A DNA stretch of 64,000 bases from Solitalea agri (GCF_023914155.1 NZ_JAMWYS010000024.1:62001-126000), one strand, 5' to 3'; shown: positions 17,573 through 26,652, counted from the stretch's first letter. Program-made: numbers and translations. Notes: a model not told the origin generated them from the sequence alone.

Positions 17573-17964
17573 TGCCGAAACTTAAAGCTGTTCATCATAT
17601 AGCCATCATTTGTTCAGATTATGAACGATCGAAAAACTTTTATACTTCGGTTTTAGGTTTATCAATCGTTAAAGAAACCTATCGTGAAGAGCGCCAATCC
17701 TATAAACTGGACCTGGGGCTGAATGGCCATTATGTTATTGAACTATTCTCGTTCCCAGATCCTCCACCACCACGTCCTTCTTTTCCGGAAGCCTGTGGAC
17801 TACGGCATTTGGCTTTTGAGGTAGATGATGTAAGAGCGGCAAAAGAAGAGTTAGAGCAAAAAGGTGTCAAGGTTGAAGAGATCAGGGTGGATGTAATAAC
17901 CGGAAAACAGTTTGTTTTTTTTAGCGACCCGGATGGTTTACCACTGGAGTTTTATGAAAAATAA
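17572..17964 (+). CDS. gloA2: Glyoxalase I-like VOC metalloprotein (SMU1112c/YaeR family)
   Basis: 130 residues, a single vicinal-oxygen-chelate unit pair. The first metal ligand region is VHHIAIICSDYERSKNFY, the second HYVIELFSFPDPP, the third GLRHLAFEVDDV, and the last FFSDPDGLPLEFYEK. This spacing, including the proline-rich PDPPPPRPSFPEACGLRH, is diagnostic of the YaeR/GloA2 group. These are assumed to be lyases or isomerases acting on small oxo-compounds; the substrate is unknown. It starts on the A of the TAA stop of the NamZ-like gene. Confidence 0.9.
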   Translation: MPKLKAVHHIAIICSDYERSKNFYTSVLGLSIVKETYREERQSYKLDLGLNGHYVIELFSFPDPPPPRPSFPEACGLRHLAFEVDDVRAAKEELEQKGVKVEEIRVDVITGKQFVFFSDPDGLPLEFYEK

Positions 17965-17987
17965 TTTATTCAGAATAAATCAGAAAT

Positions 17988-18020
17988 AAAAACGGAGCTT
18001 TAGTCATAAGCTCCGTTTTT
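17988..18020. terminator. Bidirectional terminator after gloA2
   Basis: AAAACGGAGCTT and AAGCTCCGTTTT form a perfect stem with a 7-base loop and a T run. Confidence 0.85.
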
Positions 18021-18036
18021 GATATGAAAAACTGCA

Positions 18037-18864
18037 CTATTTACAGGTATAGACATATTTAGTCACATCGGATACACCGTTGCTGGTGGTTGTTTGCTTA
18101 GTGATTTGCTTATCGCTATTGGTCTCATAGACATAATCTGTCACAGATGATACACCACTAGATGTTGATGTTACTTTTTTGATCAAATTCTTACTTCCTT
18201 TTCCCAAAAAGAATTCGGAAAAGTCGCCAATATTTCTGGTTTCATTCTTATCGGTGTAATATTCATAGGTATCGGTGGTAACAAACTGAACCGGGCTGCC
18301 TTCAGCTTCAATTGTCATTTTCATGGTGGTTAAGTTTCCGTTGGTATAGGTAAAATCGGTAGTAATTGTAGAGTTAAATGGCCCTGGATTTTGTGGGTCT
18401 GTACTGGTTTCTGTTCCTGTCGTTACAGATTTAATAATATGCCCATCGCTATCGTACTGAAAAGTTGTACTTATTATCGAGGTCATGGTAAACCCACCAT
18501 CATCTTGCGTAGTGGTTCCATCAAGCTTGGTAGCTCGGTTATTACCGTCAAGGGTGTAGGTAAATTCACTTTCTTTTACATTAGCCTGGGTATAACTGGT
18601 AACTACCACCTTTCCGGCACTGTAGGCAATATTTTCATAACCGTCAGGGGTACCACCCGTATATTCCTGAATTTTTACAGGACGGTTTTGCGAATCATAC
18701 TCATAATCTATCTGTTTAACATTCGCGTCATCCGTTTCACTTGAAATAACGCAAGAGGTATTTCCCGGATTTGGGTTTGGATTATCATCATTATTGTTGC
18801 AAGAGCCGAAAGTTAATAGCAAAGTAACAACTAAGGCGGAGAGTGTAATTTTAGAAGTTTTCAT
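18037..18864 (-). CDS. Lipoprotein with YD/RHS-like beta repeats
   Basis: 275 residues. The lipobox is LTFGSC (Cys22), followed by an Asn/Asp/Pro-rich linker (NNNDDNPNPNPGN) that is typical of surface-directed Bacteroidota lipoproteins. The rest is Thr/Ser-rich repeats of the kind YEYDSQNRPVKI, FTYTLDGNNRATKL, FQYDSDGHIIKS, FTYTNGNLTTMK and YVYETNSDKQITK, like the DUF4595/YD-repeat beta proteins. No enzyme motif is seen. Probably an exposed beta-sheet lipoprotein. It ends at a shared terminator with gloA2 and has its own long upstream spacer. Confidence 0.75.
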   Translation of the reverse strand: MKTSKITLSALVVTLLLTFGSCNNNDDNPNPNPGNTSCVISSETDDANVKQIDYEYDSQNRPVKIQEYTGGTPDGYENIAYSAGKVVVTSYTQANVKESEFTYTLDGNNRATKLDGTTTQDDGGFTMTSIISTTFQYDSDGHIIKSVTTGTETSTDPQNPGPFNSTITTDFTYTNGNLTTMKMTIEAEGSPVQFVTTDTYEYYTDKNETRNIGDFSEFFLGKGSKNLIKKVTSTSSGVSSVTDYVYETNSDKQITKQTTTSNGVSDVTKYVYTCK

Positions 18865-19050
18865 ATTGATTTGTGAGTGTTAGGTTTTAATTAATTGGAT
18901 TTCGATCAATTTAAAGATACCAAAATTAACATTCATCCATTCGTATAATTAAGCATAAATACCTAATATTCAACTAATTAAACAAGTAATAATACTTAAC
19001 AACGACAATGAATTATACTTAATTGATACATAAAGTGTGTGCTTAAACTT

Positions 19051-19058
19051 TACCTTTG
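19051..19058 (+). promoter_or_regulatory. Putative -7 box for fmt
   Basis: TACCTTTG matches TAnnTTTG and lies 18 nt before the fmt ATG. No -33 box is found at the right distance. Confidence 0.4.
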
Positions 19059-19076
19059 CAACTCATTTAGTTTAAT

Positions 19077-20009
19077 ATGAAGATCGTTTTTATGGGCACA
19101 CCTGAGTTTGCAGTGGCCTCCTTAGATATTTTAGTAAGCAATAATTATGATGTAGCTGCTGTAGTTACTGTACCAGATAAGCCGGCTGGCCGGGGACAGC
19201 AACTATCAGAATCAGCTGTGAAAAAATATGCTGTCGAAAAAGGCATAAAAGTACTTCAGCCCGAAAAACTGCGAAACCCTGACTTTATCGCCGAACTGCA
19301 ATCATTAAATGCAGATTTATTTATTGTGGTCGCGTTTAGAATGTTGCCTGAAGTTGTTTGGACAATGCCATCTAAAGGGACATTCAACCTTCACGGTTCG
19401 CTATTGCCACAATACCGGGGCGCTGCACCTATTAATTGGGCAGTGATTAACGGTGACCATGAAACAGGTGTAACTACTTTCTTTTTAAAACACGAGATCG
19501 ACACGGGCAATATTATTTTTAACGTTCATACTCCAATAACAGATCAGGATAATGCTGGGACCATTCATGATAGATTGATGGAAATTGGCGCTGAACTGGT
19601 ATTAAAAACAGTAAAAGCCATTGAAAACAATGAGGTGATTGCCAAAACGCAGGATGATGTTATTGCCGAGCTAGGTCTTCAACCTTCGGATTTACGCCAT
19701 GCACCTAAGATTTTTAAAGACGATTGTAAGATTGACTGGAATCAGTCAACTGAAAAGATTTTTAACCTTATTCGTGGGCTTAGCCCATACCCAACAGCTT
19801 TTACTGAATTAAACGGTTTAGGGTTGAAAATATTTAAGGTTGAAAAGGAATTGGAAAACCATGGTAAAACGCCTGGAGAAGTTGTTTCTGACGGCAAGAA
19901 ATTCCTGAAATTTACCACCGACGATGGTTATATTAATGTTTTAGAACTGCAATTGCAGGGTAAGAAAAGAATGACAACAGAAGACTTTTTAAGAGGATAT
20001 AAACTCTAA
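19077..20009 (+). CDS. fmt: Methionyl-tRNA formyltransferase
   Basis: 310 residues, full length. It formylates Met-tRNAi with 10-formyl-THF to start translation. The N-terminal formyltransferase domain has IVFMGTPEFAVASL, the folate-binding/catalytic block NLHGSLLPQYRGAAPINWAVINGD (Asn, His and later Asp residues in the usual spacing) and KHEIDTGNI. The C-terminal OB-like domain (about 205-310) binds tRNA (IRGLSPYPTAF). Its upstream TACCTTTG box sits close to the start, so the leader is short. Confidence 0.97.
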   Translation: MKIVFMGTPEFAVASLDILVSNNYDVAAVVTVPDKPAGRGQQLSESAVKKYAVEKGIKVLQPEKLRNPDFIAELQSLNADLFIVVAFRMLPEVVWTMPSKGTFNLHGSLLPQYRGAAPINWAVINGDHETGVTTFFLKHEIDTGNIIFNVHTPITDQDNAGTIHDRLMEIGAELVLKTVKAIENNEVIAKTQDDVIAELGLQPSDLRHAPKIFKDDCKIDWNQSTEKIFNLIRGLSPYPTAFTELNGLGLKIFKVEKELENHGKTPGEVVSDGKKFLKFTTDDGYINVLELQLQGKKRMTTEDFLRGYKL

Positions 20010-20019
20010 CTTACAATTG

Positions 20020-20053
20020 AAAACGCCGGAAAGTTCAGTTCCGGCGTTTTTTA
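20020..20053. terminator. Terminator between fmt and the GT39 gene
   Basis: AAAACGCCGGAA and TTCCGGCGTTTT pair around a short loop, with T residues following. It lies between convergent genes. Confidence 0.85.
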
Positions 20054-20058
20054 TTCGC

Positions 20059-21633
20059 TTAATTCTCTGCTAAAAAGGCTCTTTCTTGTTTAACGGCCCC
20101 TTTCACAAGCTCATCAATATTATCAACCGGCTGCTGTAGCAGGTAAACTCCTGTTCCTCTTTCACGGGAATAGATATTAGTCATGGCTCCGGTTTGTTTA
20201 ACCGAATGAAATAGTTTGAATGCACCTGCATCATTATTTCGTACCCAATCAACATAAATCATTGTTTTAAACCTAAGCTCAGCAGGCGTCCATAACATAA
20301 AGCTGGCATCCAAGCTTTGCACCTCGGGCAAATTCAGATTTAATCGTTTATTATAGTATTGAACAGCACCGGCAAAACCATAGTTATCACAGAATATTAT
20401 CGTTTGCTTCTGTTCTTCTGGTGAAAGTGAATGATATGTTTCAGCTACTTTTTTAGCGATCTCCTCCCAGCCGAACATATCAGCATAATCCTGCGGTAAA
20501 TCATGAATTTTTCCATCCTCCCAACGCCATGGCCCATCAATACCTTTGGCAACCATTTTCTTACCGAAAGCAATCATTTTTGTTGTTGGCAGGTAAGGAA
20601 TACAAATTGGAAGAATTAAATACAATAGAACAACAGGTACGAGAATAAATGCAGGTCTAAACCAATAACTTACTTTTCCGATCAACCATTGCTCAATTTG
20701 AACTGCTCCAGCAGCCAATAAAACCGGGTAAACACCCAAGGTATAATAACTTTTACCGCTTGAAATCATCAGAATAAAGACCACAAAAAAAGCAGTTAGC
20801 CCTATAATACGATAGTTTGCTAATGTTTTAGAAAACAATAAGGCGCCCAAACCAATAATCCATATTGGCAAAACAGTAAGGTTCATTATCAATTGGTCCT
20901 TTAAAAAGTCACCCCAATTAACATTTATCAACTGCGTTTCGCGTAGTTCTTTCATGTGGTGCACAACCGGGAAATTATAATTGTATTGCCATAGCAGGTT
21001 AGGCAGGAAAATAATAAAGGCAATAGCCGTAGCGATCCAAAACCAACGATTGATGAACAACTTTCGTTCATTCGTTAAAGCCAGGCCAATTAAAAGTGAA
21101 ACAATGAAGAAAGCCGATGAGTACTTTGTCATCATACCTAAGCCAAAGGCGATTCCCAGAAAGATCAAGTTTTTTGCAGATCGATGGTTTAAATAACGAA
21201 AGATCAAATAAGAGTAAATGGTCCAGAAGAAAAGCTCAACAATTACCGGCATAAATAAAATACTTACTCTTACAAATGCTGAAGAAAAGAGTATTACACA
21301 GCATCCCAGCACTTCGGCGTATTTTTTCCCTCCCATTTCACGAGCCATTAAGCCTCCAAGGGCCACTATCCCTGCCCCAAATAATGTCGGAAATAATCGA
21401 ACTGCTGTGATTGAGCTCCCAAACAAACTCTTGGTTAAAAAAGCTAAAAAAGGTACCAATGGAGGAACTTCCAAGTATCCCCAGGCCATATGATCTCCTT
21501 CAGCCAGATAGAGATACTCATCTCTGTGAAGTTCATAATTTGAAGAAGTAAAAAAAAGCTGAGTAAATTTTACAAGAAAAAAGAAGATGATTATGGCATT
21601 CTGATTTAGCCATGATTGTTTTCTATCGGTCAT
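20059..21633 (-). CDS. Glycosyltransferase family 39 (ArnT/PMT-like) membrane protein
   Basis: About 524 residues from the preferred start MTDRKQSW at 21633. An upstream Met at 21687 adds 18 unlikely residues. Ten or more transmembrane helices. The catalytic-loop acidic pair of GT39/GT-C enzymes is seen just after TM1 as HRDEYLYL, followed by DHMAWGYLEVPPLVPFLA. GT-C enzymes move a sugar from a polyprenyl-phosphate donor to a lipid or protein on the periplasmic face; the acceptor here is unknown. The C-terminal soluble part (about 370-524) includes YNKRLNLNLPEVQSL. Divergent from the small membrane protein at 21720. Confidence 0.85.
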   Translation of the reverse strand: MTDRKQSWLNQNAIIIFFFLVKFTQLFFTSSNYELHRDEYLYLAEGDHMAWGYLEVPPLVPFLAFLTKSLFGSSITAVRLFPTLFGAGIVALGGLMAREMGGKKYAEVLGCCVILFSSAFVRVSILFMPVIVELFFWTIYSYLIFRYLNHRSAKNLIFLGIAFGLGMMTKYSSAFFIVSLLIGLALTNERKLFINRWFWIATAIAFIIFLPNLLWQYNYNFPVVHHMKELRETQLINVNWGDFLKDQLIMNLTVLPIWIIGLGALLFSKTLANYRIIGLTAFFVVFILMISSGKSYYTLGVYPVLLAAGAVQIEQWLIGKVSYWFRPAFILVPVVLLYLILPICIPYLPTTKMIAFGKKMVAKGIDGPWRWEDGKIHDLPQDYADMFGWEEIAKKVAETYHSLSPEEQKQTIIFCDNYGFAGAVQYYNKRLNLNLPEVQSLDASFMLWTPAELRFKTMIYVDWVRNNDAGAFKLFHSVKQTGAMTNIYSRERGTGVYLLQQPVDNIDELVKGAVKQERAFLAEN

Positions 21634-21719
21634 TGTGTAGTGTTGTATTTTACCGAAAGATATTACTTTCTTTTTATTAAGAACCAATAAATGGGTAACT
21701 TAAAAGAAACGTTTACATC

Positions 21720-22277
21720 ATGAAAAAATACCTCATACTGCTTTCTTTATTAGGTTTTTTCATCACATTTTTTCAATTGCACCAATTATCGCAAAACTTT
21801 AACCTGCGGGAACAATGCTCTGCAAACGCTCTCTTTATTAATTTTTCAATGCTACAGGTTCAGACAACTGAAAACCCAGCCGAATTTATCAAGTTAAAAG
21901 ATTGCATGACTCCACAGGCCTTGGATAGTGTTATTGAAAGCCTGCGTATCGATTATTTTTTCATGCCATTTTGTTATGGATATATTATTCTGGGCTGTCA
22001 CGGAGCTTCATTACTAGCCGGAAAGTTCTTGAAACGTTTCTTTTCATTGCTGATAACATTTCCTGCAGCTGCCTGGATATTCGATCTGGTTGAAAACATC
22101 TATCATGAAAAATGGCTAACCAATTTTCCGATCGACGAAAAGGTATTTGAAGTGGTTCATTATTTAATATTAGCAAAATTCGCATTAGCTCTTTTCGCCT
22201 TTATTGTCAGCATCACCTATCTTATATTCAAGAGCTTAAGCATTATTAAACGAAAGAAGGTCATGTGGCAGGACTAA
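21720..22277 (+). CDS. Four-helix integral membrane protein, unknown
   Basis: 185 residues with four predicted transmembrane segments (about 4-22, 75-98, 103-125, 143-172) and a short polar loop (24-70) containing two cysteines. It ends with a lysine-rich tail. No family was recognised. Its start is 87 bp from the start of the divergent GT39 gene, so they share an upstream region. Convergent with the pabC-like gene, 6 bp away. Confidence 0.6.
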   Translation: MKKYLILLSLLGFFITFFQLHQLSQNFNLREQCSANALFINFSMLQVQTTENPAEFIKLKDCMTPQALDSVIESLRIDYFFMPFCYGYIILGCHGASLLAGKFLKRFFSLLITFPAAAWIFDLVENIYHEKWLTNFPIDEKVFEVVHYLILAKFALALFAFIVSITYLIFKSLSIIKRKKVMWQD

Positions 22278-22283
22278 AGTGTT

Positions 22284-23126
22284 TTAAATAGAAAACCGAT
22301 TTAACATATCGGTAAGCATTTTTGAGTAACTGTTAAAAAAACGCTTCTCCTGATAACCCACCACCCAGCGAATGCCCTGTGTGGCATTGGTTAAAAAGAT
22401 TTCATCAGCATCGCGCAATGCTTCCGGTTTAATCTTTACCTCATGCATTTTTAAGCCTGTATGTAATGCCATTTCAAGCATCACCCTACGCATTACTCCT
22501 GCAACACACCCCTCGGTTAGTGCCGGCGTATAAAACTCGCCGTTCTTTACTAAAAACAAATTAGAGCTGATTCCTTCAACCAAATAGCCTTCATCATTCA
22601 ATAAGATTACATCATCAACCCCGGTTTGTTGCTTCTGAATTGCCGCTAAAATATAAGGTAAACTATTGCTTGTTTTTAATCCTGAAAGCTGGTTATAATT
22701 TTTTCGAACGCCACTGAATAAGTCAATGATCACCCCTTTTTTGTTAGTTTCATAAGCCGACTCCTCCATTTTTTGCATTTCGATTATAAAAGCTCCTTGG
22801 TTGGTTTCTGGTGTATAAAGACCCTCTCCTTCCCTGAAAACAGAAATACGAATACGGGCATTATCAAATAGCTTATTACTTTTAGCCAACTGATGAACCT
22901 GTTGGTTTAAAAAATCGGCAGTAAAAGTTTTATAGTTCGAAAACATGAGCTGCTTCATCCCATACTGCAAGCGTTCAGTATGAAAACTTAAAAACTTAAG
23001 CTCGCCCTTAATCATTCTAATGCTTTCAAAAAGGCCGTCTCCGTATCGGAAAGCGCGGTTTTTTGTTGTGAATAAAGGTTGTTGTTCAGGGATAATTTCC
23101 CCCTTAAAATTTATGAATTGAGTCAT
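22284..23126 (-). CDS. pabC: Class IV aminotransferase, probable aminodeoxychorismate lyase
   Basis: 280 residues, PLP fold type IV. Visible: FRYGDGLFESIRMIKGE, catalytic Lys151 in GLKTSNSLPYILA, the EGISSNLFLVKNG loop, and GCVAGVMRR plus FLTNATQGI in the C-terminal half. This combination fits 4-amino-4-deoxychorismate lyase (PabC) or a branched-chain/D-amino-acid aminotransferase. I favour PabC because of the short length and the presence of a PabB-like gene at 36287, but the family is hard to split by eye. It would release pyruvate and p-aminobenzoate for folate synthesis. Confidence 0.7.
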   Translation of the reverse strand: MTQFINFKGEIIPEQQPLFTTKNRAFRYGDGLFESIRMIKGELKFLSFHTERLQYGMKQLMFSNYKTFTADFLNQQVHQLAKSNKLFDNARIRISVFREGEGLYTPETNQGAFIIEMQKMEESAYETNKKGVIIDLFSGVRKNYNQLSGLKTSNSLPYILAAIQKQQTGVDDVILLNDEGYLVEGISSNLFLVKNGEFYTPALTEGCVAGVMRRVMLEMALHTGLKMHEVKIKPEALRDADEIFLTNATQGIRWVVGYQEKRFFNSYSKMLTDMLNRFSI

Positions 23127-23243
23127 TTAATTATAGATTTTGGATTGACGAATTCGGATTTACCTAGTCGCATCTTTCATCTTTTTATGTTATCAAAAAA
23201 TACCAGTGTCCATGGGCAATAATCAATCGTTTTCTTTTCCACT

Positions 23244-23271
23244 GACTATCGACCATGGACTATGAACTTAT
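23244..23271 (+). repeat. Short heptad tract
   Basis: Four in-phase 7-mers, GACTATC, GACCATG, GACTATG and AACTTAT, fill the end of the spacer between the pabC-like gene and rluD. Confidence 0.5.
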
Positions 23272-23275
23272 CTTT

Positions 23276-24331
23276 CTATTCCTCTTCCCGTTGTGCCGAA
23301 TATTTGCGCCACTTTTCCAAAGCTGATTTAAAATCTTCGGGAAGTTGTGTTTCAAAATGAATGTATTTTTTTGTTGTTGGATGAATAAAACCAAGCGTTT
23401 GAGCATGCAGGGCCTGGCGAGGTAAAAGTTCAAAGCAATTCTCCACAAATTGCTTGTACTTGCCGAAAACAGTCCCTTTTAAAATTTTATCGCCCCCATA
23501 GGTTTCATCATTAAATAGCGGATGACCGATGCTTTTCATATGAGCACGAATCTGGTGCGTTCGGCCTGTTTCGAGCTCACACTCAATCAGCGTAACATAA
23601 TTCAATCGTTCCAAAACACGATAATGTGTTACACTCCACTTTCCTTTTTCTTCCGAATCATAAACATCCTGAACGCGTCTGTCCTTAACACTGCGACCAA
23701 TGTAACCGGTTACTGTACCATCCTCGGCAATATCTCCCCAAACCAAGGCAATGTATTTTCGGGTAATGGAGTGATCAAAAAACTGACGCGCCAAATAAGT
23801 CATGGAACGTTCATTTCTTGAAATCAATAATAACCCGGAAGTATCCTTATCAATTCGATGAACTAAACCTGGGCGACCATCGTTTCCTGGCAATGTTGGC
23901 AATTGCTGAAAATGATAGACCAACGCATTTACCAAGGTTCCGTTATAATTACCGTATCCCGGATGAACAACCATTCCGGCTTCCTTATTCACTACCAACA
24001 GATCATCATCTTCGTAAACAATATTGATTGGCAGGTTTTCAGGATAAACCTCTGTATCTCGGGGAGGATGCGGCATCACCACCGATATCACATCTTCCGG
24101 CTTTACCTTGTAACTGGCCTTAATAACCTTTTCGTTAACCAATACATTTCCGGCATCAATGGAGTTTTGAATACGGTTACGAGACGCGTTCTCCAACCTG
24201 TTCATCAAAAACTTATCAATACGCAGCAGCGACTGACCTTTATCAACCACTATCCGAAAGTGTTCAAAAAGATCACCGGCACCTTCCGGCTCATTAAATT
24301 CTTCTTCGCTGTACTCTTCGTTTTCCAACAT
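23276..24331 (-). CDS. rluD: RluA/RluD-family pseudouridine synthase
   Basis: 351 residues. The N-terminal S4 RNA-binding domain (about 35-85, RIDKFLMNRLENASRNRIQ) is followed by the pseudouridine synthase core. The catalytic Asp161 is in VHRIDKDTSGLLLIS, and GRTHQIRAHMKSIGHPLFND is the second family motif. It isomerises uridines in 23S rRNA, probably in helix 69 if it is a true RluD. An acidic N-terminal tail (1-25) is unusual but common in Bacteroidota homologues. Confidence 0.9.
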   Translation of the reverse strand: MLENEEYSEEEFNEPEGAGDLFEHFRIVVDKGQSLLRIDKFLMNRLENASRNRIQNSIDAGNVLVNEKVIKASYKVKPEDVISVVMPHPPRDTEVYPENLPINIVYEDDDLLVVNKEAGMVVHPGYGNYNGTLVNALVYHFQQLPTLPGNDGRPGLVHRIDKDTSGLLLISRNERSMTYLARQFFDHSITRKYIALVWGDIAEDGTVTGYIGRSVKDRRVQDVYDSEEKGKWSVTHYRVLERLNYVTLIECELETGRTHQIRAHMKSIGHPLFNDETYGGDKILKGTVFGKYKQFVENCFELLPRQALHAQTLGFIHPTTKKYIHFETQLPEDFKSALEKWRKYSAQREEE

Positions 24332-24497
24332 GGCGCAAAGATAAATTAAAAATCAGTTTGTCATTTTAGGCTTTAGATAATTACTTATTTCGCTACTGTT
24401 ATTGATTTGCTTATGACTCTTGATTTATATTAATCCCATAGATTTTTTTTTCACCCAAATGTTAATTAAATCCGCTTTTAACTAAAACTTTATACTT

Positions 24498-24505
24498 TAG
24501 CTTTG
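24498..24505 (+). promoter_or_regulatory. Putative -7 box for the DUF6588-like gene
   Basis: TAGCTTTG matches TAnnTTTG and lies 28 nt upstream of the ATG. The -33 region is T-rich but not clear. Confidence 0.45.
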
Positions 24506-24533
24506 TCAATTAAACAACCAAAACAATAAACAC

Positions 24534-25631
24534 ATGAATAGAACTTTTACTAAACTTTTTGTATCAGCTATCGCTTTCATTTTCTGCAGCTTAAGCGCAT
24601 TTGCTCAAAACGATGTAGTGAATATTATTAAAGCTAAGGATGATGCCGGAAAACTTGCTCAAGCATACTTGAATCCTTTCTTAAAAGGCTTCGGGACTGG
24701 TTTAAATAGTGGATGGTTTCAAACTGCCAAAACACACGGTTTAGGAAGATTCGACGTCACTATTACTCCAAGTGTTAGTTTCGTTCCTTCAAGTGGCCGT
24801 TCGTTCGACTTGAATTCATTAGGACTTTCGAGCAACTTGCGTTATGATCAGAACAATAGTGTTTCTCCTACGTTGATGGGCAAAGATACAGAAGGCCCAG
24901 AAGTGAAACTTTACGGCAAAAACCCTTCAACAAACCAAGATGAAGAGATCGCTAAATTCAGATTACCTCAGGGAGCAGGAATTAGCTTTGCTCCGGCCCC
25001 AATGGCACAAATTTCTGTTGGTTTAATAAAAGGTACTGAAATAGGTATCCGCTTTATTCCATCAATCAACATGGGTGAGGCTGGAAATGTTAAAATGATT
25101 GGCTTTGGTGTTAAACATGATGTGAAGCAATGGATACCAGTCATTAAAATGCTTCCGTTTGATTTAAGTGTAATGGCTGCATTTACTAACCTTACCTATA
25201 CCAAAGGAACAGAGTTGAAACCGGATGAAGGCGCACTACCAAAATCAACTAACGATGTTTTCAATCTTGCTACAGCTAACCAACATATAGAATTTAGCAG
25301 CAAAGGATTTATGACCAATGCAATAATTTCTAAAAAAATCTCAGTACTAACGGTATTTGGAGGCTTAGGTTATCAAAGCACCAAATCAACAGTGGGATTA
25401 TTAGGTAAATATCCTGTAACAACCGGAGTTACTGGGCCGGATAATGCCAAAATTAAAACCTATGAAACTTTAACAAACCCAATAAAATTTAGCAATAATG
25501 ATAGTAACGGAGCCAATTTAACAGGAGGTTTCCGTTTGAAGTTTGCAGTTTTCACGATCCATGCAAGTGGCACCTTGGCTAAATATCCAACCGCTAATGC
25601 TGGGTTCGGATTAAATTTAGACTGGAAATAA
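24534..25631 (+). CDS. Outer-membrane beta-barrel-like protein (DUF6588-like)
   Basis: 365 residues. The signal peptide ends at FAQ (about residue 24). The mature protein is rich in alternating hydrophobic/polar strands and glycine, with repeated aromatic ends, and finishes GLNLDWK as a barrel-type last strand. The segment AYLNPFLKGFGTGLNSGWFQTA and the GISFAPAPMAQISVGL block resemble the DUF6588 family of Bacteroidota. The function is unknown. It has its own promoter-like box and is followed by a strong terminator embedded in heptad repeats, so it is monocistronic. Confidence 0.7.
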   Translation: MNRTFTKLFVSAIAFIFCSLSAFAQNDVVNIIKAKDDAGKLAQAYLNPFLKGFGTGLNSGWFQTAKTHGLGRFDVTITPSVSFVPSSGRSFDLNSLGLSSNLRYDQNNSVSPTLMGKDTEGPEVKLYGKNPSTNQDEEIAKFRLPQGAGISFAPAPMAQISVGLIKGTEIGIRFIPSINMGEAGNVKMIGFGVKHDVKQWIPVIKMLPFDLSVMAAFTNLTYTKGTELKPDEGALPKSTNDVFNLATANQHIEFSSKGFMTNAIISKKISVLTVFGGLGYQSTKSTVGLLGKYPVTTGVTGPDNAKIKTYETLTNPIKFSNNDSNGANLTGGFRLKFAVFTIHASGTLAKYPTANAGFGLNLDWK

Positions 25632-25655
25632 CCATATTTTAGATTTTAGATTTAC

Positions 25656-25698
25656 GAAGTACAATTGAGGACTTACTCAATTGTACTTCTTTTTTTTA
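25656..25698 (+). terminator. Strong terminator framed by inverted heptad repeats
   Basis: GAAGTACAATTGAG pairs perfectly with CTCAATTGTACTTC (14 bp, 6-base loop), followed by eight T residues. Outside it, AGATTTTAGA (25641-25650) and TCTAAAATCT (25701-25711) extend the symmetry. Confidence 0.85.
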
Positions 25699-25770
25699 GT
25701 CTAAAATCTCAAATCTAACTTTGTACTTGCAAAATCGTACTTCTACCTTCGTACTTCTAACTTTAAATTC

Positions 25771-26652
25771 ATGCTACCCATTTTCAGTCCGGTGGAAGAA
25801 CTCAAAAATGATCTGTTTGAGCAAAAACAAGTGAAAGTTTACATCAAACGTGATGATTTAATTCATCCTTTCATCTCGGGTAATAAATGGCGTAAGCTAA
25901 AATATGTACTCGCTGATGCTCGCGACTCAAATAAAAACCATTTGGTAAGTTTCGGAGGCGCCTATTCAAACCATTTACTGGCTTTAGCATGTGCAGGTGC
26001 TAAGTTTGGGTTTAAAACTACAGGCATTATCAGAGGCGATGAACCTCGAAAACTCAACCATCAACTTTTTCTCTGCCAGCAATTCGGCATGGATTTCTTG
26101 TTTGTTTCAAGGGAAACATATCGGAACAAGCCACAGCTTTTCTTCAATAATTTTGCTAATGATCCTGATGCTTATTTTATTGATGAAGGAGGAGCCGGAA
26201 ATTTGGCACTACCGGGTTGTGCTGAACTATTGGATGAATTACCCGAACCGTATGATCATATCTTTTTAGCCTGCGGAACAGGAACAACCCTGGCAGGATT
26301 GGCCATGGGAGCCTTCCAACGAAACCTTTCAACTAAAATTGAAGGAATAGCCGTACTTAAGGGTGCTGATTTCCTACATTCCGACATTCAACAATTAATC
26401 GGTACTGATCCCAAATTTACTCTACATCTCGATTATCATCAGGGAGGTTACGCCAAAACCAACACCGAATACCTTAACTGGCTTTTTGATTTTAACAAAA
26501 CCGGATTATTGCTCGATCATGTTTATACAGGAAAAATGATGTTCGCCTTGTTCGACTTGATCAGTAAGGATTATTTTAAACCCGGTTCCCGTATTTTAAC
26601 TATTCATACCGGAGGCCTTACCGGTCTAATTGGATTGAACAATGAGCAATAA
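25771..26652 (+). CDS. PLP-dependent ACC deaminase / D-cysteine desulfhydrase-like enzyme
   Basis: 293 residues, PLP fold type II. The Schiff-base lysine lies in SGNKWRKLKY (about 36-45). The SFGGAYSNHLLALA segment provides the phosphate and substrate contacts, and GTGTTLAGLAMG is the glycine-rich PLP phosphate loop. It belongs to the 1-aminocyclopropane-1-carboxylate deaminase/D-cysteine desulfhydrase family. Most Bacteroidota members of this group are poorly characterised, and D-cysteine desulfhydration is more likely than ACC deamination. Shorter than DcyD of E. coli (328) at the N terminus. Confidence 0.82.
   Translation: MLPIFSPVEELKNDLFEQKQVKVYIKRDDLIHPFISGNKWRKLKYVLADARDSNKNHLVSFGGAYSNHLLALACAGAKFGFKTTGIIRGDEPRKLNHQLFLCQQFGMDFLFVSRETYRNKPQLFFNNFANDPDAYFIDEGGAGNLALPGCAELLDELPEPYDHIFLACGTGTTLAGLAMGAFQRNLSTKIEGIAVLKGADFLHSDIQQLIGTDPKFTLHLDYHQGGYAKTNTEYLNWLFDFNKTGLLLDHVYTGKMMFALFDLISKDYFKPGSRILTIHTGGLTGLIGLNNEQ

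Noticed and set aside
18391-18744. Plus-strand ORF of 117 aa opposite the YD-repeat lipoprotein
   Set aside because: Antisense of a repetitive Thr-rich gene, which commonly gives open frames.
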